Origin: an uncultured Ectothiorhodospiraceae bacterium
GTDB lineage: Bacteria > Pseudomonadota > Gammaproteobacteria > UBA9214
DNA length: 52,488 nt
NCBI GenBank assembly: GCA_947258845.1
Contig: CAMYJZ010000006.1
Coordinates: 1 to 52,488, forward strand
Direction: 5' to 3'
Shown one piece after another: positions 26,537 through 35,024 of this stretch (position 1 is the first letter of the stretch; each line of letters begins with the position of its first letter). The notes beneath the pieces are model-generated. The model saw only the letters and a list, made by a program, of their open reading frames with translations. It was not told where the DNA came from and ran no database searches. Both the position numbers and the translations under genes were made by a program.

Positions 26537-28606
26537 TCACGGCAATGACAGGCTGAACTGGAGATAGGCCCGGGTATCGAAGACATTTTCTTTGCGGAAC
26601 TCCTGGTAGTCTCCGCCCAGGTTCTGCATCACCAGGGCGACGTCGCCTTTCGATTGACCCAGCTTGAATTTCCTCGCAATGCGACCATCGACGCGCGTAT
26701 AGCTCGGCACTGCATCCCCGTCACCCAGCCAGGTCATGGCGCTCATGCCATAGATACCCAGGCTGGCCTCCCAGCCGGAATCAAAGGCATAGCTGCCCAG
26801 CAGGCCATAGGTCTGCGTGGGAACATAATTACTATAATTTTTGCACTTTTCGCTAAAACCCTCTGCATCCGGAATTTGAGGACATTCAGAAGGCCGAACA
26901 TTGAACAGTGTGTTCTCGCTGACAAATACACCTGATGGATCTGCATAGGCATAGTGCAACGTCAGGAAGCTTGCAGGGCCTGGCCGGTAGGTCAGCGCCA
27001 GTTCGATACCGTTGATATCCAGGTCGCCCACGTCGGGTGTCGTGACGGCATGGGATAATTCAAGTGGAGGGTCTGTCAGATTGAACGGATCGAATTCATT
27101 ATCTCTGCGGTCCTTGACCTTGCCAATGATGTCCCTGATTTCCTCGCGATAGAGCTTAATATCCAGCGTCAGCGCCTGCCTGGGCCAGTGTCCTACATAG
27201 CCGAGTTCGTAGGAGGTGATCTCCTCGGGATCATCCAGGCCGTTGCTGAAACGGGCCCCGAACAGCAGTTCCCCGTCATTGAAGCGGTAGGCGTGGAACT
27301 CGTGCTCCTCGAACAGGGATGGAATCCGGTAGGCCCTTGCCACACTGGCTCGCACGGTATGGTTCGGTATGAGGCGATAGTTCAGACCCAGGCGGGGCGA
27401 GTACTGGGTGTCAACGATATCACCGGCTTCGACCATGGCACCTGCATTAACCAATAAACGCTCCGTCAGCTGCCCTTCGACGTTGACGAACAGGCGTTTG
27501 ACCAAGTCGTCCTCTGCCTGACTGAACCAGTAACGCCCATCAACCGTGTCATGGCGCAGGCTCCCGCCCCAGGCAAGCCGCAGGCCATCCCGGGGCTGCA
27601 GGGTATGCTGAAACTCGAGATCAAACCGCTCGGTATGGGTGTTGTAGATACCGTGATTGATCGTCTGGCCGAAGTCAGGCAGGGGGATCTGAAAGGTGTC
27701 CTCCATATCGAGGTAGTTGTAGTAGAACTGGACATAAAACGATTCCGCCGGGGACAGGGCCCGGTTCCAGCGCAGGTAACCGAAACTGGTTGCAACCTCG
27801 CGGTCGCGTGCCGGATCCAGGGGATCATCGATCTCCGCAATACCGTAATCACCGCCCGCAGCACCGAACTGCAGATCCAGCTGGTCCCTTGTATTCAGCT
27901 GGTAGTTGCCCCGGAATGAAAGCTTGCCGACCTCGGCATCGTCACTGATCATGGGGTCGTCGAAACCGCTGTCCTCACGGTAACTGCCGCTGACCCGGTA
28001 CTCGAAGTCCCCGCTCCTGCCGCCGTAGCGGAACATGCCGATGCCGGTGTCCCGGCTACCCCCGGTGGCCTTCAGGTAGCTGCCCTGGTCCTGGAAGGGC
28101 TGCCGTGTGAAGATATTAATGACCCCATCAAAGGCATTGGACCCGTGGCTGGTAACATTCGGTCCACGGGCAACCTCGATACGATCAATATCTTCTATCT
28201 CGAGCGGGAGGGTGAGCCAGTCGACACTGGAGAAAACCGGTGTGTATACCGAACGCCCGTCGATCATCACCAGCAGGCGGCGCGGGAAATTGCCGGCCAC
28301 GCCATGCGAAGTCACGGCGAACTGGTTGCCGGAGATGTGGGCCACCTGAAAGCCCGGCACCAGTCGGAACAGGTCGGCCAGGTTGATGGCCCCGGACGCC
28401 CGGATCATGTCCCGGTCGATCACCGTCACTGACGCCGGGGCGTCCTCCGGGCGCTGGGCCAGCCGCGTAACCGAGCTGACCAGCGGGATGTCGGCCAGCA
28501 CATCAACCTCCGTCGGCAGATCCGCTGCACCCAATCCTCCCGAGACAAGAAAACCTAACAGGTACACAGAATAGGCCTGTCGGTAGTTCAGGTGGTTTAT
28601 ATTCAT
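26537..28606 (-). CDS. TonB-dependent outer-membrane receptor
   Basis: The 689-residue protein has a signal peptide ending near SGGLGAADLP, a plug domain (APASVTVIDRDMIRASGAINLADLF; RLLVMIDGRSVYTP; IDRIEVARGPNVTSHGSNAFDGVINIFT in separate parts), and a 22-strand-type barrel ending in the aromatic-terminated strand AYLQFSLSLP. Barrel turns such as LGLNYRLIPNHTVRASVARAYRIPSLFEE are typical. The ligand cannot be read from the sequence; plug and barrel resemble siderophore or cobalamin-type receptors only in a general way. It is followed by the binding protein and the kinase in the same direction, so they probably share a transcript. Confidence 0.93.
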   Translation of the reverse strand: MNINHLNYRQAYSVYLLGFLVSGGLGAADLPTEVDVLADIPLVSSVTRLAQRPEDAPASVTVIDRDMIRASGAINLADLFRLVPGFQVAHISGNQFAVTSHGVAGNFPRRLLVMIDGRSVYTPVFSSVDWLTLPLEIEDIDRIEVARGPNVTSHGSNAFDGVINIFTRQPFQDQGSYLKATGGSRDTGIGMFRYGGRSGDFEYRVSGSYREDSGFDDPMISDDAEVGKLSFRGNYQLNTRDQLDLQFGAAGGDYGIAEIDDPLDPARDREVATSFGYLRWNRALSPAESFYVQFYYNYLDMEDTFQIPLPDFGQTINHGIYNTHTERFDLEFQHTLQPRDGLRLAWGGSLRHDTVDGRYWFSQAEDDLVKRLFVNVEGQLTERLLVNAGAMVEAGDIVDTQYSPRLGLNYRLIPNHTVRASVARAYRIPSLFEEHEFHAYRFNDGELLFGARFSNGLDDPEEITSYELGYVGHWPRQALTLDIKLYREEIRDIIGKVKDRRDNEFDPFNLTDPPLELSHAVTTPDVGDLDINGIELALTYRPGPASFLTLHYAYADPSGVFVSENTLFNVRPSECPQIPDAEGFSEKCKNYSNYVPTQTYGLLGSYAFDSGWEASLGIYGMSAMTWLGDGDAVPSYTRVDGRIARKFKLGQSKGDVALVMQNLGGDYQEFRKENVFDTRAYLQFSLSLP

Positions 28607-28681
28607 TTGGTATTCCCTCGAAAATTTAATGCTGGTGAATCTCTTTCGATGATTATGGAAGGCCAGATTTACTCATCTTGC

Positions 28682-28769
28682 GTCATTCCGGCGAAGGCCG
28701 GAATCCAGACACGGCCTGATGACCCACTCCTGGATTCCGGGTCGCCACTACGCTCCGCCCGGAATGACA
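28682..28769. repeat. Inverted-repeat element of the GTCATTCCGG...GGAATCCAG type
   Basis: The 88-bp unit has outer ends GTCATTCCGGCG and CCCGGAATGAC and inner copies of GGAATCCAG / CTGGATTCC, forming nested palindromes. A second copy of the family is at 33991-34080 with a different loop. It lies in the 245-bp gap between the response-regulator gene and the TonB-receptor gene. Elements of this sequence are widespread in proteobacteria as short non-autonomous repeats; no transposase is in the window. Confidence 0.85.
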
Positions 28770-28851
28770 GCTTGAGCCGACTTTCCTTATTTGTTTTGTA
28801 ATTGTGTTACCTGTTTTGCAATTCTGCCTGTGCAGGTCAGCACCACCCCCT

Positions 28852-29499
28852 TCAGTCGGATTGCAACCTGTCCAGCCCCCTGGACGCGACCGCGGCCTCG
28901 GTCCGGTTGTTTACTCCCAGCACCTTGAAGATGGCCGTGACATGGATTTTGACGGTATGGGCCGACAGGCCCAGTTGCCGGGCAATGGTCTTGTTGGACT
29001 TGCCCTCACCCAGCAGTTTGAGCACTTCAAGCTGCCGGGGTGTGAGGTCAGATTGTGATGCAGGCGTCATCCTGGCTGGTACGTCAGCGGCACCCGCGTC
29101 TGGCTGATGCAGCATGGCCGGCGGTATATAGACGCCACCGGACAAGACCAGCTGGATAGCGCTGCTCATCACCGCATGAGCGGCACTTTTCTGTATAAAC
29201 CCGGCGGCCCCGCGGTCGATGACGCGCTGCATGACACGGGCGTCATCGGTTGCTGACAAAATAATGACAGGGATATGCGAATAACCGTTGCAGACCTCTG
29301 TCAGCAAGCCCAGGTCTGTGACCCCCGGCATATACAGGTCGAGCAGGATCAGATCGATATCGGGATTGTTTGAAAGACTTTCCAGGACCTGACTGCGATC
29401 CGCGGCCTCCACCACAGAGAGGTCCTCTGAAAGATCGGACAGCAGAAGCTTTATACCATCCCGGACAATTTCATGATCATCGGCAATGAGTATCTTCAT
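28852..29499 (-). CDS. NarL/FixJ-family response regulator
   Basis: The 215-residue protein has a receiver domain with the acidic pocket (ILIADDHEIVRDG), the phospho-aspartate D54 in LILLDLYMPGV, and the conserved lysine in GFIQKSAAHAV, then a LuxR-type helix-turn-helix (LTPRQLEVLKLLGEGKSNKT; LGLSAHTVKIHVTAIFKVLGV). It lies upstream of, and co-directional with, the TonB receptor, binding protein and BarA-like kinase, so it is the obvious candidate output regulator of that kinase; BarA and GacS in other bacteria also signal to NarL-type regulators. The 245-bp gap downstream suggests it may be a separate transcript. Confidence 0.93.
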   Translation of the reverse strand: MKILIADDHEIVRDGIKLLLSDLSEDLSVVEAADRSQVLESLSNNPDIDLILLDLYMPGVTDLGLLTEVCNGYSHIPVIILSATDDARVMQRVIDRGAAGFIQKSAAHAVMSSAIQLVLSGGVYIPPAMLHQPDAGAADVPARMTPASQSDLTPRQLEVLKLLGEGKSNKTIARQLGLSAHTVKIHVTAIFKVLGVNNRTEAAVASRGLDRLQSD

Positions 29500-29741
29500 A
29501 ACTCAACCGTGCACCTCCATTCGATACTATTGTACTTGTTTAACAACAGGATACTGTTAGCAGTCCGGCAAACGCAAATAACCCGAAAATGCACACCCGG
29601 GCCGGTCGATCCACACAGATGCTGAAAACAGTGATTTGCCCCTTCTAGAGGGTCAATCCAGCGAACACCGATAAAAAGCGGCAGAAGCACCCGGTGGATC
29701 AGCTGGCTGACCTGGGGGTACAGTGAGTCGACCACGCAACC

Positions 29742-30023
29742 CTAGGCGGTATCGACGCCCTGGTCGGCTGGGGGCCGACTGACAAACACAGTCCTCAGTA
29801 CAGCAGCCTGGTTGATTTCCGTGATGTGTTGGTGGAGCTCGGTGGGCGAGGTGACATAGGGATCATACTCGATAACCACCATATTCCCCTGGGTCGCACT
29901 GAAGTCGGCACTGATCACGCCTGTTGCCCCGGCAATGCCCCGCTCGATGAGCTTGCGGTGTTCTTCTTCCAGCGGCTCGCAGACTTCCAGGACCATCCCT
30001 ACTTTATGTGTCAGTACAGCCAT
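29742..30023 (-). CDS. Small HMA-like protein lacking the metal-binding motif, unknown function
   Basis: A 93-residue soluble protein. The pattern of GMVLEVCEPLEEEHRKLIERGIAGATGVISADF followed by MVVIEYDPYVTSPTELHQHI (both shortened in quotation elsewhere) suggests a beta-alpha-beta-beta-alpha-beta ferredoxin-like fold, as in heavy-metal-associated domains, but there is no CxxC metal site. The ribosome site AAGGGGG lies about 10 bases before the ATG. It is divergent from sdaA and may share its control region. I do not recognise a named family; the fold assignment is by eye. Confidence 0.6.
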   Translation of the reverse strand: MAVLTHKVGMVLEVCEPLEEEHRKLIERGIAGATGVISADFSATQGNMVVIEYDPYVTSPTELHQHITEINQAAVLRTVFVSRPPADQGVDTA

Positions 30024-30111
30024 GCTATGAATGACCCCCTTGTCCGTGTCCAGTGACTTTCAGAATGTTCCGTGATTGACTATAGGATCAGCCATTTAAT
30101 TCATACATAGG

Positions 30112-30143
30112 ACAAATGGGTTAGGCATGAATAACCCATTTGT
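30112..30143. repeat. 12-bp-stem hairpin upstream of sdaA
   Basis: ACAAATGGGTTA (30112-30123) and TAACCCATTTGT (30132-30143) are perfect inverted copies around an 8-base loop, 60 bp before the sdaA start. No T-run follows on either strand, so it is less likely to be a classical terminator and more likely an operator for a dimeric regulator or a transcript hairpin. Both sdaA and the divergent gene at 29742-30023 could be affected. Confidence 0.7.
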
Positions 30144-30203
30144 ATTATTGTTCCAATGACATTGCGGCCAGGATGCGCCGCACCAGCAGCTACCGGGAGC
30201 AGC

Positions 30204-31580
30204 ATGGCAATAAGCGTATTCGATCTGTTCAAGATCGGCATTGGCCCTTCCAGTTCCCATACAGTGGGACCCATGCGGGCAGCCGGCCGGTTCATTGACG
30301 ACCTGGTGGCGCGGGGTACGCTCGATGCGGTTGCGCGGATCCAGGTCCAGCTGTTCGGGTCGCTGGGTGCCACCGGCAAGGGGCACGGCACCGACAAGGC
30401 CGTCATCCTGGGCCTGGAGGGTGAACTCCCCGAGACGGTCGATACCGACGCCATACCCGCGCACCTGGAAACCCTGCGTCAACAGCAACGCCTCCAGTTA
30501 CCGAATGGGCCGGCAATCGAATTCAACCCGGACCGTGACCTGGAATTCCATCGCCGCAAGACCCTGCCCTACCACCCCAACGGCATGAAGTTCCAGGCCT
30601 GCGGCGCGGACGGAACCCTGCTGCACGAACGGGTCTATTACTCGGTCGGCGGTGGATTCGTTGTCAACGAGGACGCCGCCGGGGCCGACCGCATCGTCGA
30701 GGACCGCACCCCGCTGCCCTATGCCTTCAGCAGTGCCGCCGGCCTGCTTGAGCTGTGTGCCGAACACAGTCTCTCCATGAGCCAGGTCATGCTGTGCAAC
30801 GAGATGGCCTGGTGCACAGAGTCTGAGATCCGCAGCGGTCTGCTGGAGATCTGGAGTGTGATGCAGGCCTGTGTCGAACGCGGCTGCCATACCGAAGGAA
30901 TTCTGCCCGGCGGTCTGAAGGTCAAACGCCGTGCTGCCCGGCTGTACCGCCAGCTCACCAATGATCGTGAACTGGAAAAGGTACCCCTGGGGACCATGGA
31001 CTGGGTCAACCTGTATGCCCTGGCCGTGAACGAGGAAAACGCCGCCGGCGGACGGGTGGTCACCGCGCCTACCAACGGGGCGGCCGGTATCATTCCGGCC
31101 GTGCTGCACTATTACTGGCGCTTCTCACCCGGTCACAGCGATGACGGCATGGTACGCTTCCTGCTCACAGCCGGCGCCATCGGCATTCTCTACAAGCTCA
31201 ATGCCTCGATTTCCGGTGCCGAGGTCGGCTGCCAGGGCGAGGTCGGCACGGCCTGCTCCATGGCCGCGGCGGGGCTCACCGAGGTGCTCGGCGGCACGCC
31301 CGAGCAGGTCGAAAACGCCGCCGAGATCGCCATGGAACACAACCTGGGACTGACCTGCGATCCGATCGGCGGCCTGGTGCAGGTGCCCTGTATCGAACGC
31401 AACGCCATGGGTGCCGTCAAGGCCATCAATGCCTCGCGCATGGCGCTGCGCGGCGACGGCACCCACTTTGTCTCACTCGACAAGGTCATCAGGACCATGC
31501 GCGAGACCGGCGCGGACATGAAGACGAAATACAAGGAGACCGCACGCGGCGGCCTGGCCGTCAACGTGATCGAATGCTGA
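30204..31580 (+). CDS. sdaA: L-serine ammonia-lyase (L-serine dehydratase), single-chain Fe-S type
   Basis: The 458-residue enzyme deaminates L-serine to pyruvate using a [4Fe-4S] cluster. The beta domain begins [20 protein letters not shown] and contains [17 protein letters not shown]; the alpha domain has [17 protein letters not shown] and the cluster cysteines in [11 protein letters not shown] and [18 protein letters not shown]. The joined alpha-beta form is the usual proteobacterial SdaA. I use the ATG at 30204, because [10 protein letters not shown] is the family start. If this organism makes serine from C1 or photorespiratory carbon, SdaA would drain it to pyruvate. Confidence 0.96.
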   Translation: MAISVFDLFKIGIGPSSSHTVGPMRAAGRFIDDLVARGTLDAVARIQVQLFGSLGATGKGHGTDKAVILGLEGELPETVDTDAIPAHLETLRQQQRLQLPNGPAIEFNPDRDLEFHRRKTLPYHPNGMKFQACGADGTLLHERVYYSVGGGFVVNEDAAGADRIVEDRTPLPYAFSSAAGLLELCAEHSLSMSQVMLCNEMAWCTESEIRSGLLEIWSVMQACVERGCHTEGILPGGLKVKRRAARLYRQLTNDRELEKVPLGTMDWVNLYALAVNEENAAGGRVVTAPTNGAAGIIPAVLHYYWRFSPGHSDDGMVRFLLTAGAIGILYKLNASISGAEVGCQGEVGTACSMAAAGLTEVLGGTPEQVENAAEIAMEHNLGLTCDPIGGLVQVPCIERNAMGAVKAINASRMALRGDGTHFVSLDKVIRTMRETGADMKTKYKETARGGLAVNVIEC

Positions 31581-31660
31581 CTGAGGCGGACTCCCGTCGT
31601 CAGGCCTTTTCCGCAAGCCGTTATTTGCACAGGTCCGCTTCAACACCAGGATGGCTACCC

Positions 31661-32872
31661 ATGCAACGACCTGACAGGCCGTGTTGTCCCCGCTGGCTGA
31701 TTCCCTTCCTGCTCATGATGGCGCTGCTTGACGGCTGCACCAGACCGCTACCGGGTGACTCGGAGGCGGCACTGGCCCTGGAAGACCTCGCCTCCGGCCT
31801 GGGTGGCAGCCGTCTGTCTGAACAAACACCAACCCCCGTGCGCCGCACGGTCAGCTACCCGACATCATTGGGCGAGCGCTCGGCGGACCTCTACCTGTCG
31901 CCGCAGGGGACACGCGCCGGTATCGTGCTGGTACCCGGCGTGGTGGCCCAGGGCGGCCGGGACCCGCGCCTGGTGGTCCTTGCCCGCACCCTGGCGCGGC
32001 TGCAATTTGCGGTGCTGGTGCCCGACATGCCGGAGGTGCGCCGCTTCCGGCTGCGCGCGACCGACGCCGACGAGGTCGCCGCCGCCTTTGCCTGGCTGGT
32101 GTCACGCTCCGAACTGACTCCGCAGGGCGCTGCTGGTGTTGCCGGCTTCAGTTACGGTGCCGGTCCGGTGCTGCTGGCAGCGATGCAGCCCGGGATCCGT
32201 GACCGGGTGCGCTTTGTGATGAGCGTCGGCGGCTATTACTCATTGCAGAACGTGATTGCCTATCTCACCACCGGTTATCCGGCCACTACCCTGTCAACCG
32301 GAAGGGAGGCTGGCGCAGACATCCGGCCGGGCCCACCGCACCCCTACGGTGTGGCCGTGTTTATCCGCTCGAACCTGGACCTGCTGGAACGCTCCGTCGA
32401 CCGGGGTTTTATGCGCAGCTACGCGGATTACCTCGTCGGCGAAAACGGGGGCGAGGACGAACCCGTGCCCGGCACGCTGGCCCGCGATGCCCGCGCCTTT
32501 TACGAACTGCTGACCAATCCGGACCCGACCCGGGTACCGGCACTGGTCGAGCGCCTGCCGGAACGGATCCGTGTACAGCTCGAGGGCATCGATCCCTTCG
32601 GTCAGGAACTCGCACAGCTGAAGGCCCGAGTCATCCTGTTGCACGGCCGCGGCGATACCCTGGTCCCCTACACCGAGAGCATCACCCTGGCGAACGCCCT
32701 GCCGAAGGGTCAGGCACAACTGCATCTGATCGACGGCCTCGCCCACGTGGACCTCAAGCCGGCGACCCATGACATCCCGCAACTGCTCGCCGCTCTGGAG
32801 GCCCTGCTGGCGGTGCGCACTGACCTGCCGCAGGCTGCCGGGACCGGACTGCAACCGGCCCCGGGGCCGTGA
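31661..32872 (+). CDS. Putative lipoprotein alpha/beta hydrolase
   Basis: With the start at 31661 the 403-residue protein has a signal peptide ending in a lipobox, MMALLDGC, followed by a mature alpha/beta hydrolase domain. Visible are [13 protein letters not shown] (oxyanion strand), the nucleophile elbow [16 protein letters not shown] with serine in GFSYGAG, and the late acid/histidine region [15 protein letters not shown] and DGLAHVDLK. It resembles dienelactone-hydrolase-type or acylpeptidase-like esterases. The substrate is unknown. The frame is open from 31574, but the lipobox and a nearby AGGA favour the later ATG. It probably sits in the inner leaflet of the outer membrane. Confidence 0.8.
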   Translation: MQRPDRPCCPRWLIPFLLMMALLDGCTRPLPGDSEAALALEDLASGLGGSRLSEQTPTPVRRTVSYPTSLGERSADLYLSPQGTRAGIVLVPGVVAQGGRDPRLVVLARTLARLQFAVLVPDMPEVRRFRLRATDADEVAAAFAWLVSRSELTPQGAAGVAGFSYGAGPVLLAAMQPGIRDRVRFVMSVGGYYSLQNVIAYLTTGYPATTLSTGREAGADIRPGPPHPYGVAVFIRSNLDLLERSVDRGFMRSYADYLVGENGGEDEPVPGTLARDARAFYELLTNPDPTRVPALVERLPERIRVQLEGIDPFGQELAQLKARVILLHGRGDTLVPYTESITLANALPKGQAQLHLIDGLAHVDLKPATHDIPQLLAALEALLAVRTDLPQAAGTGLQPAPGP

Positions 32873-32945
32873 AAATCGGTTATAGTTATTCTTACCCGAG
32901 AAAAATAAATGCCGCCCCACGGGCGCGGCAAAAACGGAGGTTCCC

Positions 32946-33887
32946 ATGAAAATACTGAAACGCACATTTCACCCTATGGCACTGACCTTGGGTGCGCTTG
33001 CCGTTTTCTTCACCAGCGCCGCCCAGGGGGCGCAACCCTTTTCCGACCTGGTCTTCTTCGGTGACAGCCTGTCCGACCCGGGAAACGGCTTCGTCCTGGG
33101 CGGCGATATCAGTCAGCGTCCCTTTGAACTGATTCCCGACGGGCCCTATGCCCGCGGCGGCCTGCACCTGAGCAATGGCAGCACCTGGGCCGAGCAGTTC
33201 GCGCGGGGCCTGCACATGCGCACCGGCCCGGCCTTCCGCAACCCGCGGGTGTTCTCCAACTACGCCGTCGGCGCCTCGCGCGCCCGCGATGATCTCGCCA
33301 CCCAGGTCAACTTTTACCTTTCGCTCCGGGGTGGTGATAAGGCAGACGGTGGGGCCCTGCATGTGCTGTTCATCACGGGCAATGACCTGCGCGATGCCCT
33401 CGCGGCCCTGGCCGGCGATCCGAGCGGCGCCACCAGCGCGGCTATCATTACCGATTCCATCACGGCCCTGACCGACAACATCGCCACCCTGGCCAGTGCC
33501 GGGGCGAGCGAATTACTGGTGTTCAATGGGCCGGACCTGTCACTGGTTCCGGCGGTACGCCTGCAGGGTCCCCTCGCCATCGCGGCCGGGGGCCAGCTCT
33601 CCGCACAATACAACCTGGCGCTGGAGGCGGCGCTGGATCTAGTCGAATTTGGGCTACCACCCTGGGTCAACCTGACCCGCTTTGATATCGCTGCTTTGTT
33701 CAACGAGGTCGTGGCCGCCCCTGCCGATTTCGGCTTCAGCGAGGTGAAAGCGAGCTGCATCAATCCCGGTGTCATCGTGAAGGCTACCTGCACGAACCCG
33801 CAGGACTACCTGTTCTGGGACGGCATCCACCCGACCGAAGCCGCGCACGGCATGATCGCTGAGCGGGTGCTCGATCTGTACAGGTAA
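32946..33887 (+). CDS. Secreted GDSL/SGNH esterase
   Basis: A 313-residue secreted lipase/esterase with a signal peptide ending near SAAQGA. Block I is LVFFGDSLSDPGN with the nucleophilic serine, block II has the glycine in YAVGASRARDD, block III the asparagine in ITGNDLRDAL, and block V the Asp-His dyad in DGIHPTEAAHG. The family often carries a C-terminal autotransporter barrel, but the protein ends right after block V, so it is a free periplasmic or secreted enzyme. A CGGAGG ribosome site lies at 32935-32940. Two other secreted hydrolases are encoded nearby. Confidence 0.9.
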   Translation: MKILKRTFHPMALTLGALAVFFTSAAQGAQPFSDLVFFGDSLSDPGNGFVLGGDISQRPFELIPDGPYARGGLHLSNGSTWAEQFARGLHMRTGPAFRNPRVFSNYAVGASRARDDLATQVNFYLSLRGGDKADGGALHVLFITGNDLRDALAALAGDPSGATSAAIITDSITALTDNIATLASAGASELLVFNGPDLSLVPAVRLQGPLAIAAGGQLSAQYNLALEAALDLVEFGLPPWVNLTRFDIAALFNEVVAAPADFGFSEVKASCINPGVIVKATCTNPQDYLFWDGIHPTEAAHGMIAERVLDLYR

Positions 33888-33990
33888 CCCGGCCCTGTCC
33901 GCGGGTATTGCCGGTACAACGCTGTGTCATAATAGCCCCCTGCGCGCGGTGTCAGCGCGGGGGCTCTAATTAAGGAAACTCTGATAAAGT

Positions 33991-34080
33991 CGTCATTCCG
34001 GGCGGAGCGAAGCGGAAACCCGGAATCCAGTTGTTGCTGATCAGCTGGTTACTGGATTCCGGCTTGCGCCGGAATGACGA
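33991..34080. repeat. Second inverted-repeat element of the GTCATTCCGG type
   Basis: The 90-bp unit has the outer ends CGTCATTCCGGGCGGAGCGA and CTTGCGCCGGAATGACGA and the inner pair GGAATCCAG / CTGGATTCCGG. It shares ends and inner boxes with 28682-28769 but in a different arrangement. It fills most of the gap between the GDSL esterase gene and the sterol desaturase gene; nothing else is visible there. Confidence 0.85.
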
Positions 34081-34160
34081 AAGCAGAGTTGATCAGGCCA
34101 TCCCTAAATAGGTAAACCCCGTGCCAGGCCGGCTCCGCAACAAACCCAGGAACCGTCGAC

Positions 34161-35024
34161 GTGGACTGGAACGAATTTCTATTAAACTGGGAAGTCCCCA
34201 TCCGCCTGGGCTTCTTCTTCGGTATCTTCGCCATCATGGCGCTGTGGGAGCTGATGGCACCACGGCGCGCGTTGAGCGTCTCGAAGGCTATCCGCTGGAC
34301 CAACAACCTGGGGCTGGTATTCCTCAACAGCTTCCTGTTGCGGCTCCTGTTCCCCGCGGCGGCCGTGGGCATGGCCGCCTTTGCACAAGCGCAGGGCTGG
34401 GGGCTGTTCAACTATATCGAGTCACCCCTGCCGCTGGCAGTAGTGACCTCGGTACTGGTCCTGGATTTCATCATCTACCTCCAGCACGTCATGGTGCATG
34501 CCATCCCGGTACTGTGGCGACTTCACCGGGTACACCATGCCGACCTGGATTTCGACGTCACCACCGGTGCACGCTTCCACCCACTGGAGATCATCCTCTC
34601 CATGGTGATCAAGTTCGCCGTTATCCTGCTGCTCGGCCCCCCGCTGGTCGCCGTGGTGATCTTCGAGGTCATCCTCAACGCCACCTCCATGTTCAACCAC
34701 AGCAATGTCCGCATCCCTCGCCCGGTCGATGCGCTGCTGCGGCTGGTCGTCGTGACGCCTGACATGCACCGCGTGCATCACTCCGTCGAGGATGACGAGA
34801 CCAACAGCAACTTCGGTTTCAACCTGCCCTGGTGGGATCGCCTGTTCGGCACCTACCGCGACCAGCCGCGCGCCGGTCACACGGACATGACCATCGGCAT
34901 CCGCACCTTCCGCGAGGCCCGCTGGTGCAGCTGGCTGCCGGGCATGCTGGCCATCCCGTTCGTGGGCAAGGTGCAGGACTATGCCATCAACCGGCGCCGC
35001 TGGAGTGAGCCCCGTGAACGCTAA
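34161..35024 (+). CDS. Sterol desaturase / fatty acid hydroxylase superfamily membrane protein
   Basis: The 287-residue membrane di-iron enzyme has hydrophobic segments at about 12-32, 52-75, 85-105 and 140-165 and the histidine boxes HVMVH, HRVHH (WRLHRVHHADLDFD), and MHRVHHSVEDD. NFGFNLPWWDRLFGTYRDQP after the last box is characteristic of this superfamily. Bacterial members hydroxylate or desaturate lipids such as hopanoids, sphingolipid-like or fatty alcohol substrates, but the actual substrate is open. It starts with GTG behind AGGA. The following DedA-like gene overlaps its end by 11 bp, so the pair may act on membrane lipids together. Confidence 0.87.
   Translation: MDWNEFLLNWEVPIRLGFFFGIFAIMALWELMAPRRALSVSKAIRWTNNLGLVFLNSFLLRLLFPAAAVGMAAFAQAQGWGLFNYIESPLPLAVVTSVLVLDFIIYLQHVMVHAIPVLWRLHRVHHADLDFDVTTGARFHPLEIILSMVIKFAVILLLGPPLVAVVIFEVILNATSMFNHSNVRIPRPVDALLRLVVVTPDMHRVHHSVEDDETNSNFGFNLPWWDRLFGTYRDQPRAGHTDMTIGIRTFREARWCSWLPGMLAIPFVGKVQDYAINRRRWSEPRER

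Noticed and set aside
29496-29735. 79-codon minus-strand frame whose stop overlaps the response-regulator start
   Set aside because: The overlap looks operon-like, but the product has no recognisable pattern and the start lacks a ribosome site. The region is better read as the regulator's leader and promoter.
30112-30143. Serine or glycine riboswitch upstream of sdaA
   Set aside because: Only one simple hairpin is present, without the conserved core of a glycine riboswitch or any other aptamer that I could recognise.
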